Assembly: GCF_900114115.1 (NCBI RefSeq)
Contig: NZ_FORX01000016.1
Coordinates: 1 to 64,000 of the forward strand
Direction: 5' to 3'
Length of the DNA: 64,000 nt
From: Desulfomicrobium apsheronum
Lineage (GTDB): Bacteria > Desulfobacterota > Desulfovibrionia > Desulfovibrionales > Desulfomicrobiaceae
Numbering within the stretch: position 1 is the first letter of the stretch; the number at the start of each line of letters is the position of its first letter. Positions 9,534 to 18,696 of the stretch are shown here, piece after piece. The notes under the pieces are model-generated. The model saw nothing but the letters and a program-made list of their open reading frames with translations. It was not told the DNA's origin and searched no databases. The position numbers and the translations under genes were made by a program.

Positions 9534-10847
9534 GTGAGTATATCCAAAGGCGCAAACACGGGTATGTCAGAGCTGAAAAGCAAGTTTTTATGGACTTTTC
9601 TCCTGTTGGCTGTTTTCCGAGTAGGTGTTCATCTGCCGATACCAGGTGTTGACGGGAATGCTCTAGCAGATTTTTTTGCCAACGCACAAAACACCCTTTT
9701 TGGGCTGTTCGATATGTTTTCGGGCGGCGGCTTGATGAATCTGTCCATATTTGCACTTGGGATTATGCCTTACATCTCCGCTTCGATCATCCTGCAGCTT
9801 TTGACCGTGGTCAGTCCTGAACTCAAAAGGCTGAGCAAAGAAGAAGGCGCTGCGGGGAAGAAGAAAATTACCCAGTATACGCGATATGGAACGGTGTTGA
9901 TATCCGTGATTCAGGGTCTTGGAATCTCCATTGGTGTCGAGACGATGACAAGCCCCACTGGGGCTTCCATTGTCTACATGCCGGGCTGGGGATTTCGGTT
10001 CATCACCGTTCTGACTCTTACCGCGGGCACAGTGTTCATCATGTGGCTGGGTGAGAAAATAACGGAGAAGGGGATCGGCAACGGTATCAGCCTGATCATT
10101 TGCGCGGGTATCATTTCCGGTCTGCCCAGCGGTATCGGGAAGTCTTACCGGCTTTTCACGGCCGGTGACGTTTCCCTTTTTACGGTACTGCTTGTTGTGG
10201 TCGTCATGGCAGGAGTTCTGGTCGGCATCACCTTCATGGAGCGAGCCCAGCGCAGGATTCCCATCCATTACGCCAAACGAATGGTCGGACGGAAAATGTA
10301 TGGAGGGCAGACGAGTCATCTGCCGTTGCGGATAAATACAGCTGGAGTCATCCCGCCCATTTTCGCATCTTCGATCCTGATGTTTCCCGCGACGATAGCC
10401 AACTTTTCAAATGTTGAAATATTGAACAAGATGTCTGATTATTTCAGGCCAGATTCAATCATTTACAATATTTGTTTTGTTGCATTCATCGTATTTTTCT
10501 GCTTTTTTTATACGGCGATTGTTTTTGATCCCAAGGAAATCTCCGAAAATCTAAAGAAACAAGGGGCTTTTGTCCCTGGCATACGCCCTGGGTTCAAGAC
10601 GAACGAGTATATCGACAAGGTTTTGACCCGTTTGACTTTATGGGGCGCTTTGTATATCTCGCTCGTCTGTGTTTTGCCCATGGTCCTTATGAAGCAGTTT
10701 AATGTTCCCTTTTATTACGGTGGAACATCCCTGCTGATTGTTGTCGGTGTGGCCATGGACACCATGTCCCAGGTGCAGTCGCATCTCATTTCGGGAAGAT
10801 ATGACGGCCTGCTTGCCAAGGCAAAAATCAAGGGCAGGCAAGGTTGA
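9534..10847 (+). CDS. secY: Protein translocase subunit SecY (GTG start)
   Basis: SecY of 437 residues forms the membrane channel of the Sec translocon with SecE and SecG. About ten hydrophobic segments are visible, with conserved stretches FRVGVHLPIPGVD, GGLMNLSIFALGIMPYI and EKGIGNGISLII. The start is set at GTG 9534, about seven bases after an AAGGA in the end of rplO. An ATG at 9564 would shorten it by ten residues and cannot be excluded. The open frame extends upstream through rplO, but that part does not match SecY. Its stop overlaps the start of map. Confidence 0.93.
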   Translation: MSISKGANTGMSELKSKFLWTFLLLAVFRVGVHLPIPGVDGNALADFFANAQNTLFGLFDMFSGGGLMNLSIFALGIMPYISASIILQLLTVVSPELKRLSKEEGAAGKKKITQYTRYGTVLISVIQGLGISIGVETMTSPTGASIVYMPGWGFRFITVLTLTAGTVFIMWLGEKITEKGIGNGISLIICAGIISGLPSGIGKSYRLFTAGDVSLFTVLLVVVVMAGVLVGITFMERAQRRIPIHYAKRMVGRKMYGGQTSHLPLRINTAGVIPPIFASSILMFPATIANFSNVEILNKMSDYFRPDSIIYNICFVAFIVFFCFFYTAIVFDPKEISENLKKQGAFVPGIRPGFKTNEYIDKVLTRLTLWGALYISLVCVLPMVLMKQFNVPFYYGGTSLLIVVGVAMDTMSQVQSHLISGRYDGLLAKAKIKGRQG

Positions 10848-11608
10848 AAAAACATAGGGGCATTTTCCTGAAAAATTCTCAGGAAATTGCCGTCATGAGA
10901 GAAGCCAACCGGATAGCGGCCAACATTCTCAATGAAGTTGGCTGCTTGGTTGTCCCTGGAGTTACAACCTGGGAATTGGAAGAAAAAGCTATAGAGCTGT
11001 GCGCTGCTTTTGATGTTATTCCAGCATTCAAGGGTTATCTGGGATTCCCATATGCCCTTTGCTGCTCCGTCAATGAAGAGATCGTGCACGGATTTCCGTC
11101 CAAGCGAGAACTTCTTGATGGTGATATAGTATCCATTGATTTCGGCGTTAAGTTTCAGGGTTTTTACGGAGATACCGCAAGGACCTTTCCTGTAGGAAGC
11201 ATCAGTGAGGGCGCGGCCCATTTACTGGAAATCACCTTGGATTCTCTCAGATTGGGAATCGAGCAGGCTGTTCCGGGAAATGACCTTTACGATGTTTCAC
11301 GGGCTGTACAGGAACGGGTTGAGGCTCAAGGGTTTTCCGTTATAAAGCGATTTGTTGGTCATGGGATCGGCCGGATGCTTCATGAGAAGCCAGAAGTCCC
11401 CAATTTCGTGCCCAAGAATAGCTCAAGATTGCCTTTGAAGCCGGGAATGGTGATTGCCATTGAGCCAATGGTTGCAATTGGTACCGACCAGGTCGAAATC
11501 CTCTCCGACGGTTGGACCGCAGTAACCAAAGATCGAAGCCTATCTGCTCATTTTGAACATTCGGTGGCCATTACCAAGGACGGACCATTTATTCTCAGCC
11601 AAATGTAA
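10844..11608 (+). CDS. map: Type I methionine aminopeptidase (TTG start)
   Basis: Methionine aminopeptidase of 254 residues removes the initiator methionine from new proteins. The metal ligands of the pita-bread fold can be seen: the two aspartates in IDFG and GDTART, the histidine in GHGIGRMLHE, and the glutamates in AIEPMV and HFEHSVAI. It starts at TTG 10844, overlapping the secY TGA by four bases. The adk and infA genes that often flank map in this operon are absent. Confidence 0.94.
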   Translation: MKKHRGIFLKNSQEIAVMREANRIAANILNEVGCLVVPGVTTWELEEKAIELCAAFDVIPAFKGYLGFPYALCCSVNEEIVHGFPSKRELLDGDIVSIDFGVKFQGFYGDTARTFPVGSISEGAAHLLEITLDSLRLGIEQAVPGNDLYDVSRAVQERVEAQGFSVIKRFVGHGIGRMLHEKPEVPNFVPKNSSRLPLKPGMVIAIEPMVAIGTDQVEILSDGWTAVTKDRSLSAHFEHSVAITKDGPFILSQM

Positions 11609-11647
11609 ATTGGCTTGAGTTTCAATTGAAAATCTTCGGGGGATTCA

Positions 11648-11761
11648 ATGAAAGTTAGACCTTCAGTTCGCAAAATTTGTCCCAAATGCAAAGTTATCAA
11701 GCGCAAAGGCGTGCTTAGAGTTATTTGTGACAATACGCGGCATAAACAAAGACAGGGTTAA
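11648..11761 (+). CDS. rpmJ: 50S ribosomal protein L36
   Basis: A 37-residue protein starting at ATG 11648, [18 protein letters not shown] and ending RHKQRQG. The zinc ligands C11, C14, C27 and H32 are all present, so this is the zinc-binding form. It lies in the usual place before rpsM. Confidence 0.94.
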   Translation: MKVRPSVRKICPKCKVIKRKGVLRVICDNTRHKQRQG

Positions 11762-11776
11762 GGATAGGGGGATATT

Positions 11777-12148
11777 GTGGCAAGATTAGTTGGTGTAGAT
11801 TTGCCGAGAAACAAAAGGCTAGATATTGCATTGACATATATTTATGGCATCGGCCGAGCTACAGCTCTTAAAATCCTTGATGCTACAGGTATTGATTGGA
11901 CTAAAAACAGTGACGATCTCACTAGTGATGATATCAACACGCTTCGTAAAGAATTGGAAACCAGTCATAAGGTCGAAGGCGATTTGCGCCGTGAGATCGT
12001 GGCCAATATCAAGCGTCTTATGGATATCGGTTGCTACAGAGGTTTGAGACATAGGCGCGGCTTGCCATGTCGTGGTCAGCGCACGCATACCAATGCGCGC
12101 ACTCGTAAGGGCCCACGCAGAGCCATTGTTGGTAAGAAGAAAAAGTAA
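11777..12148 (+). CDS. rpsM: 30S ribosomal protein S13 (GTG start)
   Basis: S13 of 123 residues, which forms intersubunit bridges in the 30S head. The N-terminus [25 protein letters not shown] and the basic C-terminus [20 protein letters not shown] are diagnostic. The start codon is GTG at 11777, about six bases after an AGGGGG site. Confidence 0.96.
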   Translation: MARLVGVDLPRNKRLDIALTYIYGIGRATALKILDATGIDWTKNSDDLTSDDINTLRKELETSHKVEGDLRREIVANIKRLMDIGCYRGLRHRRGLPCRGQRTHTNARTRKGPRRAIVGKKKK

Positions 12149-12166
12149 CTGGGTGGAGACAGACAA

Positions 12167-12556
12167 ATGGCAAGACCGCAGAGAGTAGTAAAGAAAAAGG
12201 AAAAGAGAAATATCCCTACGGGTATTGCTCATGTGAACAGCACCTTCAATAATACGATTATTACCTTCACTGATCCGACGGGTAACGTAATCAGCTGGGC
12301 GAGTTCCGGTGCTTCCGGTTTCAAGGGTTCCCGCAAGAACACCCCTTTCGCTGCCCAGAAGGCCGCTGAGACCGCCGCTCGCAAGGCCATGGAGTGCGGA
12401 ATGCGCTCCGTAGGCATCCTTGTGAAGGGACCTGGCTCTGGACGCGAGTCCGCAATGCGTGCAATCAATGCTGTTGGTTTGCGTGTCGCCTTCATCCGCG
12501 ACGTGACTCCCATTCCGCATAACGGCTGCCGTCCGCCCAAACGTCGTAGAGTATAG
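12167..12556 (+). CDS. rpsK: 30S ribosomal protein S11
   Basis: S11 of 129 residues on the 30S platform. Conserved stretches are [15 protein letters not shown] and the end [14 protein letters not shown]. It lies between rpsM and rpsD in the standard order. Confidence 0.97.
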   Translation: MARPQRVVKKKEKRNIPTGIAHVNSTFNNTIITFTDPTGNVISWASSGASGFKGSRKNTPFAAQKAAETAARKAMECGMRSVGILVKGPGSGRESAMRAINAVGLRVAFIRDVTPIPHNGCRPPKRRRV

Positions 12557-12568
12557 GGGGAATTTACC

Positions 12569-13195
12569 TTGGCTAGATATACAGGCCCTAAGTGCAGAAT
12601 ATGCCGTAGAGAAGGCGGAAAGCTTTTTCTCAAAGGCGATAGATGTTATACTGATAAGTGTGCTTTCGAACGTCGCGCCTACGCGCCCGGCGATCATGGA
12701 AAGGCTCGCAAAAAACCCAGCGATTACGCCTTGCAGCTTCGTGAGAAGCAGAAAGTAAGGAAGATGTACGGTATCCTTGAAGGTCAGTTCCGCAGATATT
12801 TCGAGGAAGCCGAACGTCGCAAGGGAGTCACCGGTACGAATTTGCTGATGTTGCTTGAAACGCGTATCGACAACGTGGCCTACAAGCTCGGCTTCGCCAA
12901 TTCGCGCAGCCAGGCTCGCCAGATGGTTCGTCATGGTCTGTTCACGCTCAATGGACGTCGCATCAATGTGCCGTCGATTCAGATGAAGTCCGGTGACGTT
13001 CTCGAGGTGCGGGATCGTACCAAGAAGAACCTTGTCATCACCGAAGCTTTGGAAGTTGTCGCGCGTCGCGGCGTACCTGCATGGCTTGAGATTGATGCTC
13101 CTGCCTACAAGGGATCCGTAAAGGCTCTTCCCACCAGGGAAGATATCACGTTCCCCATGACAGAGCAGTTGATTGTCGAACTCTACTCCAAATAA
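12569..13195 (+). CDS. rpsD: 30S ribosomal protein S4, zinc form (TTG start)
   Basis: S4 of 208 residues, a primary 16S rRNA binder. The N-terminus has four cysteines in a zinc-site arrangement (C9 and C12 in CRIC, then the pair in RCYTDKC). The S4 RNA-binding domain is in the middle ([20 protein letters not shown]). The start is TTG at 12569, since the conserved ARYTGPKCR follows immediately and GGGGGAA precedes it. Confidence 0.96.
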   Translation: MARYTGPKCRICRREGGKLFLKGDRCYTDKCAFERRAYAPGDHGKARKKPSDYALQLREKQKVRKMYGILEGQFRRYFEEAERRKGVTGTNLLMLLETRIDNVAYKLGFANSRSQARQMVRHGLFTLNGRRINVPSIQMKSGDVLEVRDRTKKNLVITEALEVVARRGVPAWLEIDAPAYKGSVKALPTREDITFPMTEQLIVELYSK

Positions 13196-13207
13196 AGGGC
13201 GGTAAAC

Positions 13208-14254
13208 ATGAGTTCTACGTATAGCGGAGACAAAAAAGTTTACGTCCGAAATTGGGCAGAGCTTGTCAGGCCGGAACAACTTGAAAAAGATCCGAAGTGC
13301 AATGACATGTACGGTCGATTCGTGTGCGAGCCTCTGGAAAGGGGCTTTGGAACCACGATCGGAAACGCATTGCGTCGGGTTCTTCTTTCTTCTCTTCAGG
13401 GCGCGGCTCCGGTGTCGGTCAATATTCAGGGTATTCAGCATGAATTCACGACCATCCCCGGCGTCAATGAAGACGTCACCGACATTGTTCTGAACTTGAA
13501 GCAATTGCGTGTGGCCATGAACACTCCCGAGCCACAGCGGGTTCAGCTCATCGCCAATGCCAAAGGCGAAGTCACGGCGTCTGCAATTGTGGAAAATCAG
13601 CATATAAAGATACTCAATCCTGATTTGCATATCGCGACTCTTTCCGAAGATATCGATTTGGTCATGAATCTCGAGTTTCGCATGGGCAAGGGATATGTCC
13701 CCGCCGAGATGCACGAGGACCTGGATAGTGAGATCGGCGTTATCACCCTTGATTCGAGCTTTTCTCCCATTCGCAAGGTTGCTTACGCGGTGGAGCAGGC
13801 TCGTGTCGGGCAGATGACCAATTATGACAAATTGATCATCGAGGTTTGGACCGACGGTTCCATCACTCCGGACGATGCCTTGGCTTTCAGCGCCAAGATT
13901 CTGAAAGAGCAGTTGACTGTTTTCATCAACTTCGATGAAGGCTCGGCTGATATCGAGAAGGCCAAATCCAAGCCCCAGGACAAGATCAACGAAAATCTTT
14001 TCAAGAACATCGAAGATCTTGAACTTCCCGTAAGAGCGAGCAACTGCCTCAAAAGCGCCGGCATCCATATCGTTGGCGAACTGGTTCAAAAGACCGAGGC
14101 AGATCTGCTGAAAACCAAGAATTTCGGCCGCAAGTCTCTGGAAGACATTCGCCGGGTTCTTGAGAGCATGGGACTGGATTTCGGAATCAGAGTCGATAAT
14201 TTTGACGAATTGTACCAGGATTGGTTAAAGAGGAACGAAGAAGATGAGGCATAG
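13208..14254 (+). CDS. rpoA: DNA-directed RNA polymerase alpha subunit
   Basis: RNA polymerase alpha subunit of 348 residues. The N-terminal assembly domain shows [20 protein letters not shown] and the C-terminal domain has the helix-hairpin region that contacts UP elements and activators ([19 protein letters not shown], about residues 275-295). It overlaps rplQ by 11 bases. Confidence 0.97.
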   Translation: MSSTYSGDKKVYVRNWAELVRPEQLEKDPKCNDMYGRFVCEPLERGFGTTIGNALRRVLLSSLQGAAPVSVNIQGIQHEFTTIPGVNEDVTDIVLNLKQLRVAMNTPEPQRVQLIANAKGEVTASAIVENQHIKILNPDLHIATLSEDIDLVMNLEFRMGKGYVPAEMHEDLDSEIGVITLDSSFSPIRKVAYAVEQARVGQMTNYDKLIIEVWTDGSITPDDALAFSAKILKEQLTVFINFDEGSADIEKAKSKPQDKINENLFKNIEDLELPVRASNCLKSAGIHIVGELVQKTEADLLKTKNFGRKSLEDIRRVLESMGLDFGIRVDNFDELYQDWLKRNEEDEA

Positions 14255-14666
14255 AAAAGCTGGTCGAAAACTGGGGCGTACGTGGGAGCACCGCAAGGCC
14301 CTGATGAAAAATATGGCTCGCTCTTTGGTAGAACATGAGCGGATTCGTACGACTGAAGCCAAAGCCAAGGAACTGAGCATCTTTGCTGACAAGCTCATCA
14401 CAATGGCACTTCAGGATACCCTGCACGCTCGCAGGCAGGCCTTTACGGTCCTGGGAAGCCATCACAGTGTAAAAAAGCTGTTTGATGAAATTGGTCCCCG
14501 CTTCAAGGAAGTTCCTGGCGGTTACACCAGAGTCGTCAAGTTCGGTATTCCTCGTGTTGGCGACAGCGCCCCCATGGCTCTTATCGAATTCACCCGCTTG
14601 AGCGACAAGTTTGCCGAATCAGCTGGCTCCGAGGCCGCAGCCCCGGAAGCTACTGAAGAAGCTTAG
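14244..14666 (+). CDS. rplQ: 50S ribosomal protein L17
   Basis: L17 of 140 residues. The core [20 protein letters not shown] at the start is diagnostic, and an acidic alanine/glutamate-rich tail follows the conserved domain. It is the last gene of the large operon and is followed by a strong terminator. Confidence 0.96.
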   Translation: MRHRKAGRKLGRTWEHRKALMKNMARSLVEHERIRTTEAKAKELSIFADKLITMALQDTLHARRQAFTVLGSHHSVKKLFDEIGPRFKEVPGGYTRVVKFGIPRVGDSAPMALIEFTRLSDKFAESAGSEAAAPEATEEA

Positions 14667-14681
14667 ACACATAAAAAAAAT

Positions 14682-14707
14682 AAGGCAGCCAAGCTGCCTT
14701 ATTTTTT
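14682..14707 (+). terminator. Intrinsic terminator of the ribosomal operon
   Basis: A perfect 8-bp stem AAGGCAGC/GCTGCCTT (14682-14689 with 14693-14700) and a 3-base loop is followed by ATTTTTT. It lies 16 bases after the rplQ stop. An A-run precedes the stem, so it could also work on the other strand. Confidence 0.92.
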
Positions 14708-14735
14708 GCCATGATGCATTGTTTTTATCTATACT
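14706..14735 (+). promoter_or_regulatory. Probable sigma-70 promoter of the LysR-selD operon
   Basis: TTGCCA at 14706-14711 and TATACT at 14730-14735 are separated by 18 bases, 15 bases before the LysR gene start. The -35 hexamer overlaps the T-tract of the upstream terminator. This is a pattern match only. Confidence 0.5.
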
Positions 14736-14749
14736 AGGAATGGGCATAT

Positions 14750-15667
14750 ATGGATATTCGCAAAATTGAAGCATTTTCCAAGGTTTATGAGCACTGCAGT
14801 TTCTCCAAGGCCGGGAAGTCGTTGTATCTTTCTCAGCCGACAATCAGTGCTCATGTTGCTTCGCTGGAGCAGGAACTTGAAGTGCAGCTTTTTGATCGAA
14901 TCGGTCGCAGTGTCGTTCCTACAAAAGCCGGGGAAGTGCTTTACGAGCATGCCAAGAAGATTTTTGAAGCATCTGAATTGGCGATTTCTGAGCTCAGAAA
15001 GCTCCAGGATCGTATTACCGGCAAACTCGATCTGGGCGGAAGCACCATTCCTGCAAATTACATCATGCCCGAAATTCTTGCAAAATTTTGGAAGAAATAT
15101 CCTGAAGTAATAATGGATCTGCGCATAGGCGACTCCGAAGATATCGTAAACCAAGTTCGTGACAACGCACTGATGCTTGGGGTGGTTGGCGCTGTCTTTG
15201 AATCTCCCGATCTTCACTATGAAAAAATCGCAAGCGATTCGCTTGTTTTGGCCATGACGCCCTCGCTGTTTCAAAAGCACCGTCATCTGGCGGAGGATGA
15301 TCTTTTGCGTGCCTTGCCGTGGGTGATGCGCGAAGAAGGCTCCGGGACGCGCGTGGCCATGGCCGAGAGTATTGCCAAGTTTGACATCGACATTCATTCC
15401 TTGCGAACGGTCATCATGGTTCGCAACGCCGGCGCCATGTCTCGCTGTCTTTCAGCCGGCATGGGCGCATCCATCACCTCCGCCATCACCATCCATGACG
15501 AACTCGAGACGGGAGCCCTGGTGGCCATAGAGCTTCCCGGATTACAGATGGAGCGGTCCTTTCATGTCGTCTTCAACAGGAAGCGCTCCCTGTTTCCTGC
15601 TGCCGTCAAATTGATAGAATTTTTAAAGAACAACGCCCAAAACATAGCTGTGAGGTCCAAACCGTGA
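14750..15667 (+). CDS. LysR-family regulator linked to selenium metabolism
   Basis: A 305-residue LysR-type regulator with an N-terminal winged helix-turn-helix (about residues 1-60, with SKAGKSLYLSQPTISAHVASL) and a periplasmic-binding-like effector domain. The stop overlaps the GTG of selD by four bases, so the two are almost certainly translationally coupled. I recall a LysR family in protein databases named as selenium-metabolism associated, and this position fits it. The effector and targets cannot be told from sequence. RBS AGGAA lies nine bases before the ATG. Confidence 0.85.
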   Translation: MDIRKIEAFSKVYEHCSFSKAGKSLYLSQPTISAHVASLEQELEVQLFDRIGRSVVPTKAGEVLYEHAKKIFEASELAISELRKLQDRITGKLDLGGSTIPANYIMPEILAKFWKKYPEVIMDLRIGDSEDIVNQVRDNALMLGVVGAVFESPDLHYEKIASDSLVLAMTPSLFQKHRHLAEDDLLRALPWVMREEGSGTRVAMAESIAKFDIDIHSLRTVIMVRNAGAMSRCLSAGMGASITSAITIHDELETGALVAIELPGLQMERSFHVVFNRKRSLFPAAVKLIEFLKNNAQNIAVRSKP

Positions 15668-16710
15668 AAAATACGCCACTGGTTCAAACGGTAAGCGCAG
15701 CAGGTTGAGCTGCCAAATTGGCTCCAGGGGACTTGGAGCAGGCATTGCTTGGACTGAATTTCGAGAGTGATGAGCGGATTCTTGCCGGAATGGGAAACAG
15801 CGAGGACGCAGCAATTGTGCGTTTTCCCGACGGCAAGGCGCTGGTTCAGACTCTGGATTTTTTTACGCCTATAGTGAACGATCCATTCAGATTCGGCCAG
15901 ATCGCGGCGGCCAATTCGCTTTCCGACGTCTATGCCATGGGCGGTGTTCCGTATGTGGCCATGAATATCGTGTGTTTTCCCATCGCAACCATGGATGTTT
16001 CGATACTGCGGGAAATCCTGCGCGGAGGACTGCTCAAGGTCCAGGAGGCCGGGGCCATGCTGGTTGGTGGACACAGCGTCCAGGACAAAGAGATCAAATA
16101 CGGATTGTCCGTCTCGGGTTTTGTCGATCCCGACAGATATGCCACTAACGCGGGCCTTCGCCCTGGCGATGTCCTCATTTTGACCAAGCCGATCGGCACA
16201 GGCGTTTTAGCCACGGCCATCAAGGGGAATTGGGAGGGCTGCGAAGGATTTGAGGAAGATGTGTACCGCTGGGCTTCGCGCCTCAACCGTGTTCCGGGTG
16301 AAGCAGTCGCCAGATTCAAACTCAAGGCAGCAACGGATATCACCGGTTTCGGCCTTGGGGGGCATGCTCTTGAAATGGCTACAGCCTCGGATTGCTCCAT
16401 ATCCATAGACGTTTCTTCCGTGCCCATCATGGATCACGCCCTTGATTTGGCCCGGGTTGGTCTTTTGCCTCTTGGCAGTCACGCCAACAAGCATTTTTGC
16501 CAGAAGACGGTTGAAGCCTCGTCCGCGCTTGATCCCGTACTGCTTGACCTTGTGTACGATGCGCAGACTTCAGGTGGAATGCTTCTTGGCGTGCCGCCTG
16601 AGATGCTCTGTGACGTGCGAGCGTGGCTGCGTGATGGCGGCGAAATGGCGGCCGAGATCGGGGTCGTGGAGCCGCCGCGTGCCGACGGGAAACGGCTTCT
16701 GCTGTGTTGA
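15664..16710 (+). CDS. selD: Selenide, water dikinase, selenocysteine-containing (in-frame UGA)
   Basis: SelD makes selenophosphate from selenide and ATP, the selenium donor for selenocysteine and selenouridine. From GTG 15664 the frame reads MKNTPLVQTVSAAG, then TGA at 15706-15708, then AAKLAPGDLEQ and onward. The catalytic Cys/Sec position of SelD lies exactly here, followed by the essential lysine (residue 18), so TGA is read as Sec15; the full product is 348 residues. A gene caller that stops at TGA would start at TTG 15718 and lose the active site. Further SelD features follow: QTLDFFTPIVNDPFRFGQIAA, LVGGHSVQDKE and DITGFGLGGHALEMA. A candidate SECIS hairpin follows the UGA. The start overlaps the LysR gene stop and the end overlaps the next gene. 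Confidence 0.93.
15709..15742 (+). promoter_or_regulatory. Candidate bacterial SECIS element in selD
   Basis: Just after the UGA at 15706, a perfect 6-bp stem GCTCCA (15721-15726) / TGGAGC (15734-15739) encloses a 7-base loop GGGGACT. The loop begins 18 bases after the UGA and is G-rich, in the range expected for bacterial SECIS hairpins that bind SelB. Folding and SelB binding are not tested. Confidence 0.7.
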
Positions 16711-18203
16711 TAGTCGATATCCATCAAGCTGGAGCAATTGCGGCTACCGCCCAGGCCAAACCTGGGCAGTCTTTTTTGCACCTGCTTTTTGAGACCGGCA
16801 TCAGCCGGGGCCGTGAGCTTTGCGCAGGCACGGGGCTTTGCGGCAAGTGCAAAATCCGCTTTCTGGGCGCTCCCCCCGCGCCGTGCACGGATGACCAGGC
16901 GAGGCTTGACGCCGAAGAATTGGCGGACGGTTGGAGACTGGCCTGCAAGCATGTGGTGCTGGAGTCGTGCGACATCGAGGTGCCCGATTTTGCGCCAGTG
17001 ACGCTTGCCGGCTCGCGAGGCGAGTCCCTGGCCGTTGATATCGGTACGACTCGCATAAAATGGTCGCTGATTTCCAAGGCCGGGCACAGCCCTGAGTTTG
17101 CCACGATCAATCCGCAGATGGGCGTCGGCAGCGAAGTCATGTCCCGACTCAGATACGCGCTTTCTTCGGATTCGGCCCGCGCCCATCTGCGTCAGTCGGT
17201 CATCCGGGTTCTCGGGGATTTGGTGCGCAGAAGCGGAGCCGTTTCCCTGGCCGTTTGTGGCAACAGCACCATGATCGCGACTCTTCTGGATGTTCCGTTG
17301 GTCGGCTTGGCCTACGCTCCCTACAGTCTGCCCTGGCAGGGCGGCGAGAAGGTCAGCATCGATGGTGATTTGCCTGCAGTCTATATTCCGCCATTGCTCG
17401 GTCCTTTTATCGGGGCCGACATCAGCGCGGGCCTGGCCCATATTTCAACTCTTGAGCCGGAATACCCATTTCTCCTTGCCGACCTTGGCACGAACGGGGA
17501 ATTCGTTCTGGCGCTTGATGCAGAGCATTTTTTCGCATGCAGTGTACCCATGGGGCCAGCCATCGAAGGGGTGGGCCTGTGCTGCGGAGCCACGGCCGGT
17601 GAGCGGGTGCTGAGCCGCGTCGCCCTTGGCCCCACGGGCCTGCAATGGGTCGGCACGCCCTTGAGCGGGATCTCCGGAACTGGCTACGCCTCCATATTGG
17701 CTTTGCTGCGACGTCTTAGCGTGATCGATGAGGCCGGTCATTTTCAAGCAGCGACGATGCCTTTGGCCCGCAAGATATCAGATCGCATTGGTACTCACCG
17801 GCTTGGTCGCATCCTTGACCTTGAGCCGGGAGTATTCGTGGCGGAGCGCGATATCGAAGAATTTCTCAAAGCCAAGGCGGGAGTCAACGTGGCCCTGCGC
17901 AGCCTGGTCCGGCGCGCGGGATTGCTGGAAGGAGACGTGGCGAGAATTTATCTGGCCGGGGCGCTGGGAGAACACGCAGACCCCTCCGACTTGATCACGC
18001 TGGGGTTCTTGCCGGAGGCGTGGCGCGAAAAAGTCGAGGTGGCTGGAAACACGGCCCTGGCTGGAACTCTTCTGGCGTTGGAAAGTGAGGATGTCCGGAA
18101 CTGGCTAGCCTGTTTGCCGGATAGAGTGGTCGTGGAAGGTCTGGTGGAAAGGGAGGATTTTGGTTCCGCCTTCATGCAGGCCATGCGTTTTGCCTGGGTT
18201 TGA
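16704..18203 (+). CDS. [2Fe-2S] ferredoxin-ASKHA domain protein (DUF4445 / corrinoid activator-like)
   Basis: A 499-residue protein. The N-terminus is a plant-type [2Fe-2S] domain with C40, C46, C49 (CAGTGLCGKC) and a fourth cysteine at C81 (WRLACK). From about residue 105 an ASKHA/actin-like ATPase region follows, with LAVDIGTTRIKWSLI, LADLGTNGEF and IYLAGALGEHADP. The architecture is that of reductive activators of corrinoid proteins (RamA/RACE type) and of uncharacterised DUF4445 proteins. It begins inside the selD stop (GTG 16704; TTG 16707 is possible), so a role tied to selenium or to activating a selenium/corrinoid enzyme is suggested but unproven. A clear terminator follows. Confidence 0.85.
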   Translation: MLIVDIHQAGAIAATAQAKPGQSFLHLLFETGISRGRELCAGTGLCGKCKIRFLGAPPAPCTDDQARLDAEELADGWRLACKHVVLESCDIEVPDFAPVTLAGSRGESLAVDIGTTRIKWSLISKAGHSPEFATINPQMGVGSEVMSRLRYALSSDSARAHLRQSVIRVLGDLVRRSGAVSLAVCGNSTMIATLLDVPLVGLAYAPYSLPWQGGEKVSIDGDLPAVYIPPLLGPFIGADISAGLAHISTLEPEYPFLLADLGTNGEFVLALDAEHFFACSVPMGPAIEGVGLCCGATAGERVLSRVALGPTGLQWVGTPLSGISGTGYASILALLRRLSVIDEAGHFQAATMPLARKISDRIGTHRLGRILDLEPGVFVAERDIEEFLKAKAGVNVALRSLVRRAGLLEGDVARIYLAGALGEHADPSDLITLGFLPEAWREKVEVAGNTALAGTLLALESEDVRNWLACLPDRVVVEGLVEREDFGSAFMQAMRFAWV

Positions 18204-18234
18204 AAGGCAACGCGGCAAAAGGCTCAGTCAGATA

Positions 18235-18258
18235 AGCCCCCGGTGATCGGGGGCTTTC
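18235..18258 (+). terminator. Intrinsic terminator of the LysR-selD operon
   Basis: A 7-bp stem AGCCCCC/GGGGGCT (18235-18241 with 18249-18255) is followed by TTCGTCTTT. The T-tract is imperfect. It also lies between convergent genes and may act on both strands. Confidence 0.75.
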
Positions 18259-18262
18259 GTCT

Positions 18263-18637
18263 TTACAATCGGGCCTGAATTGCTTCGTGAATGCGCCTCG
18301 ATGCAAGCTCGTCGCCAATATACCCCACCCGGACCGAGACTTCGGTGGTGGTGGAGCTTTGGGCGGTAAGCGATATCCAGACATCCCGGTCCCCGTCCAC
18401 GACCTTGACCGAAGCCTTGCTGAGCTGCTTTTGCCTGTCCTGAATGGGCAGCCCAAGAGCTTCGCAACCGGCCAGCGTGGCCTGATACGTGGTGTCCAGA
18501 TTGGCGTTGTAAGTCCGCTGCAACATCCCCGCGACATACGTATAGGTTCCGACGGCTGCCGCCCCTCCGACTACCAATGCCGCACATCCAGTGCTTAACA
18601 GTACGAGAATAATCAATAAATTTCTGAGGGCTTTCAT
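18263..18637 (-). CDS. Small DUF3568-like lipoprotein
   Basis: A 124-residue predicted lipoprotein. It starts MKALRNLLIILVLLSTGC, with a lipobox LSTGC that would make C18 the lipidated cysteine, then a glycine/alanine hydrophobic stretch and a DUF3568-like domain. The ATG at 18637 is chosen because GGAGGA lies five bases upstream and the signal peptide begins there. The function is unknown. It lies downstream of recJ on the same strand. Confidence 0.75.
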   Translation of the reverse strand: MKALRNLLIILVLLSTGCAALVVGGAAAVGTYTYVAGMLQRTYNANLDTTYQATLAGCEALGLPIQDRQKQLSKASVKVVDGDRDVWISLTAQSSTTTEVSVRVGYIGDELASRRIHEAIQARL

Positions 18638-18696
18638 ATGTTCCTCCGTGATTTTCACTGCTGTGTACGTGTTTTTAGGGATAAAGAAAAGCGCGC

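Noticed and set aside
11819..14089. A 756-codon open frame on the minus strand across rpsM-rpsK-rpsD-rpoA
   Set aside because: It is fully antisense to four certain genes and has no recognisable domain; long antisense frames are common opposite codon-biased genes.
15718..16710. selD starting at TTG 15718
   Set aside because: This start follows the UGA and omits the catalytic Sec and lysine; the frame continues upstream to a GTG coupled to the LysR gene stop.
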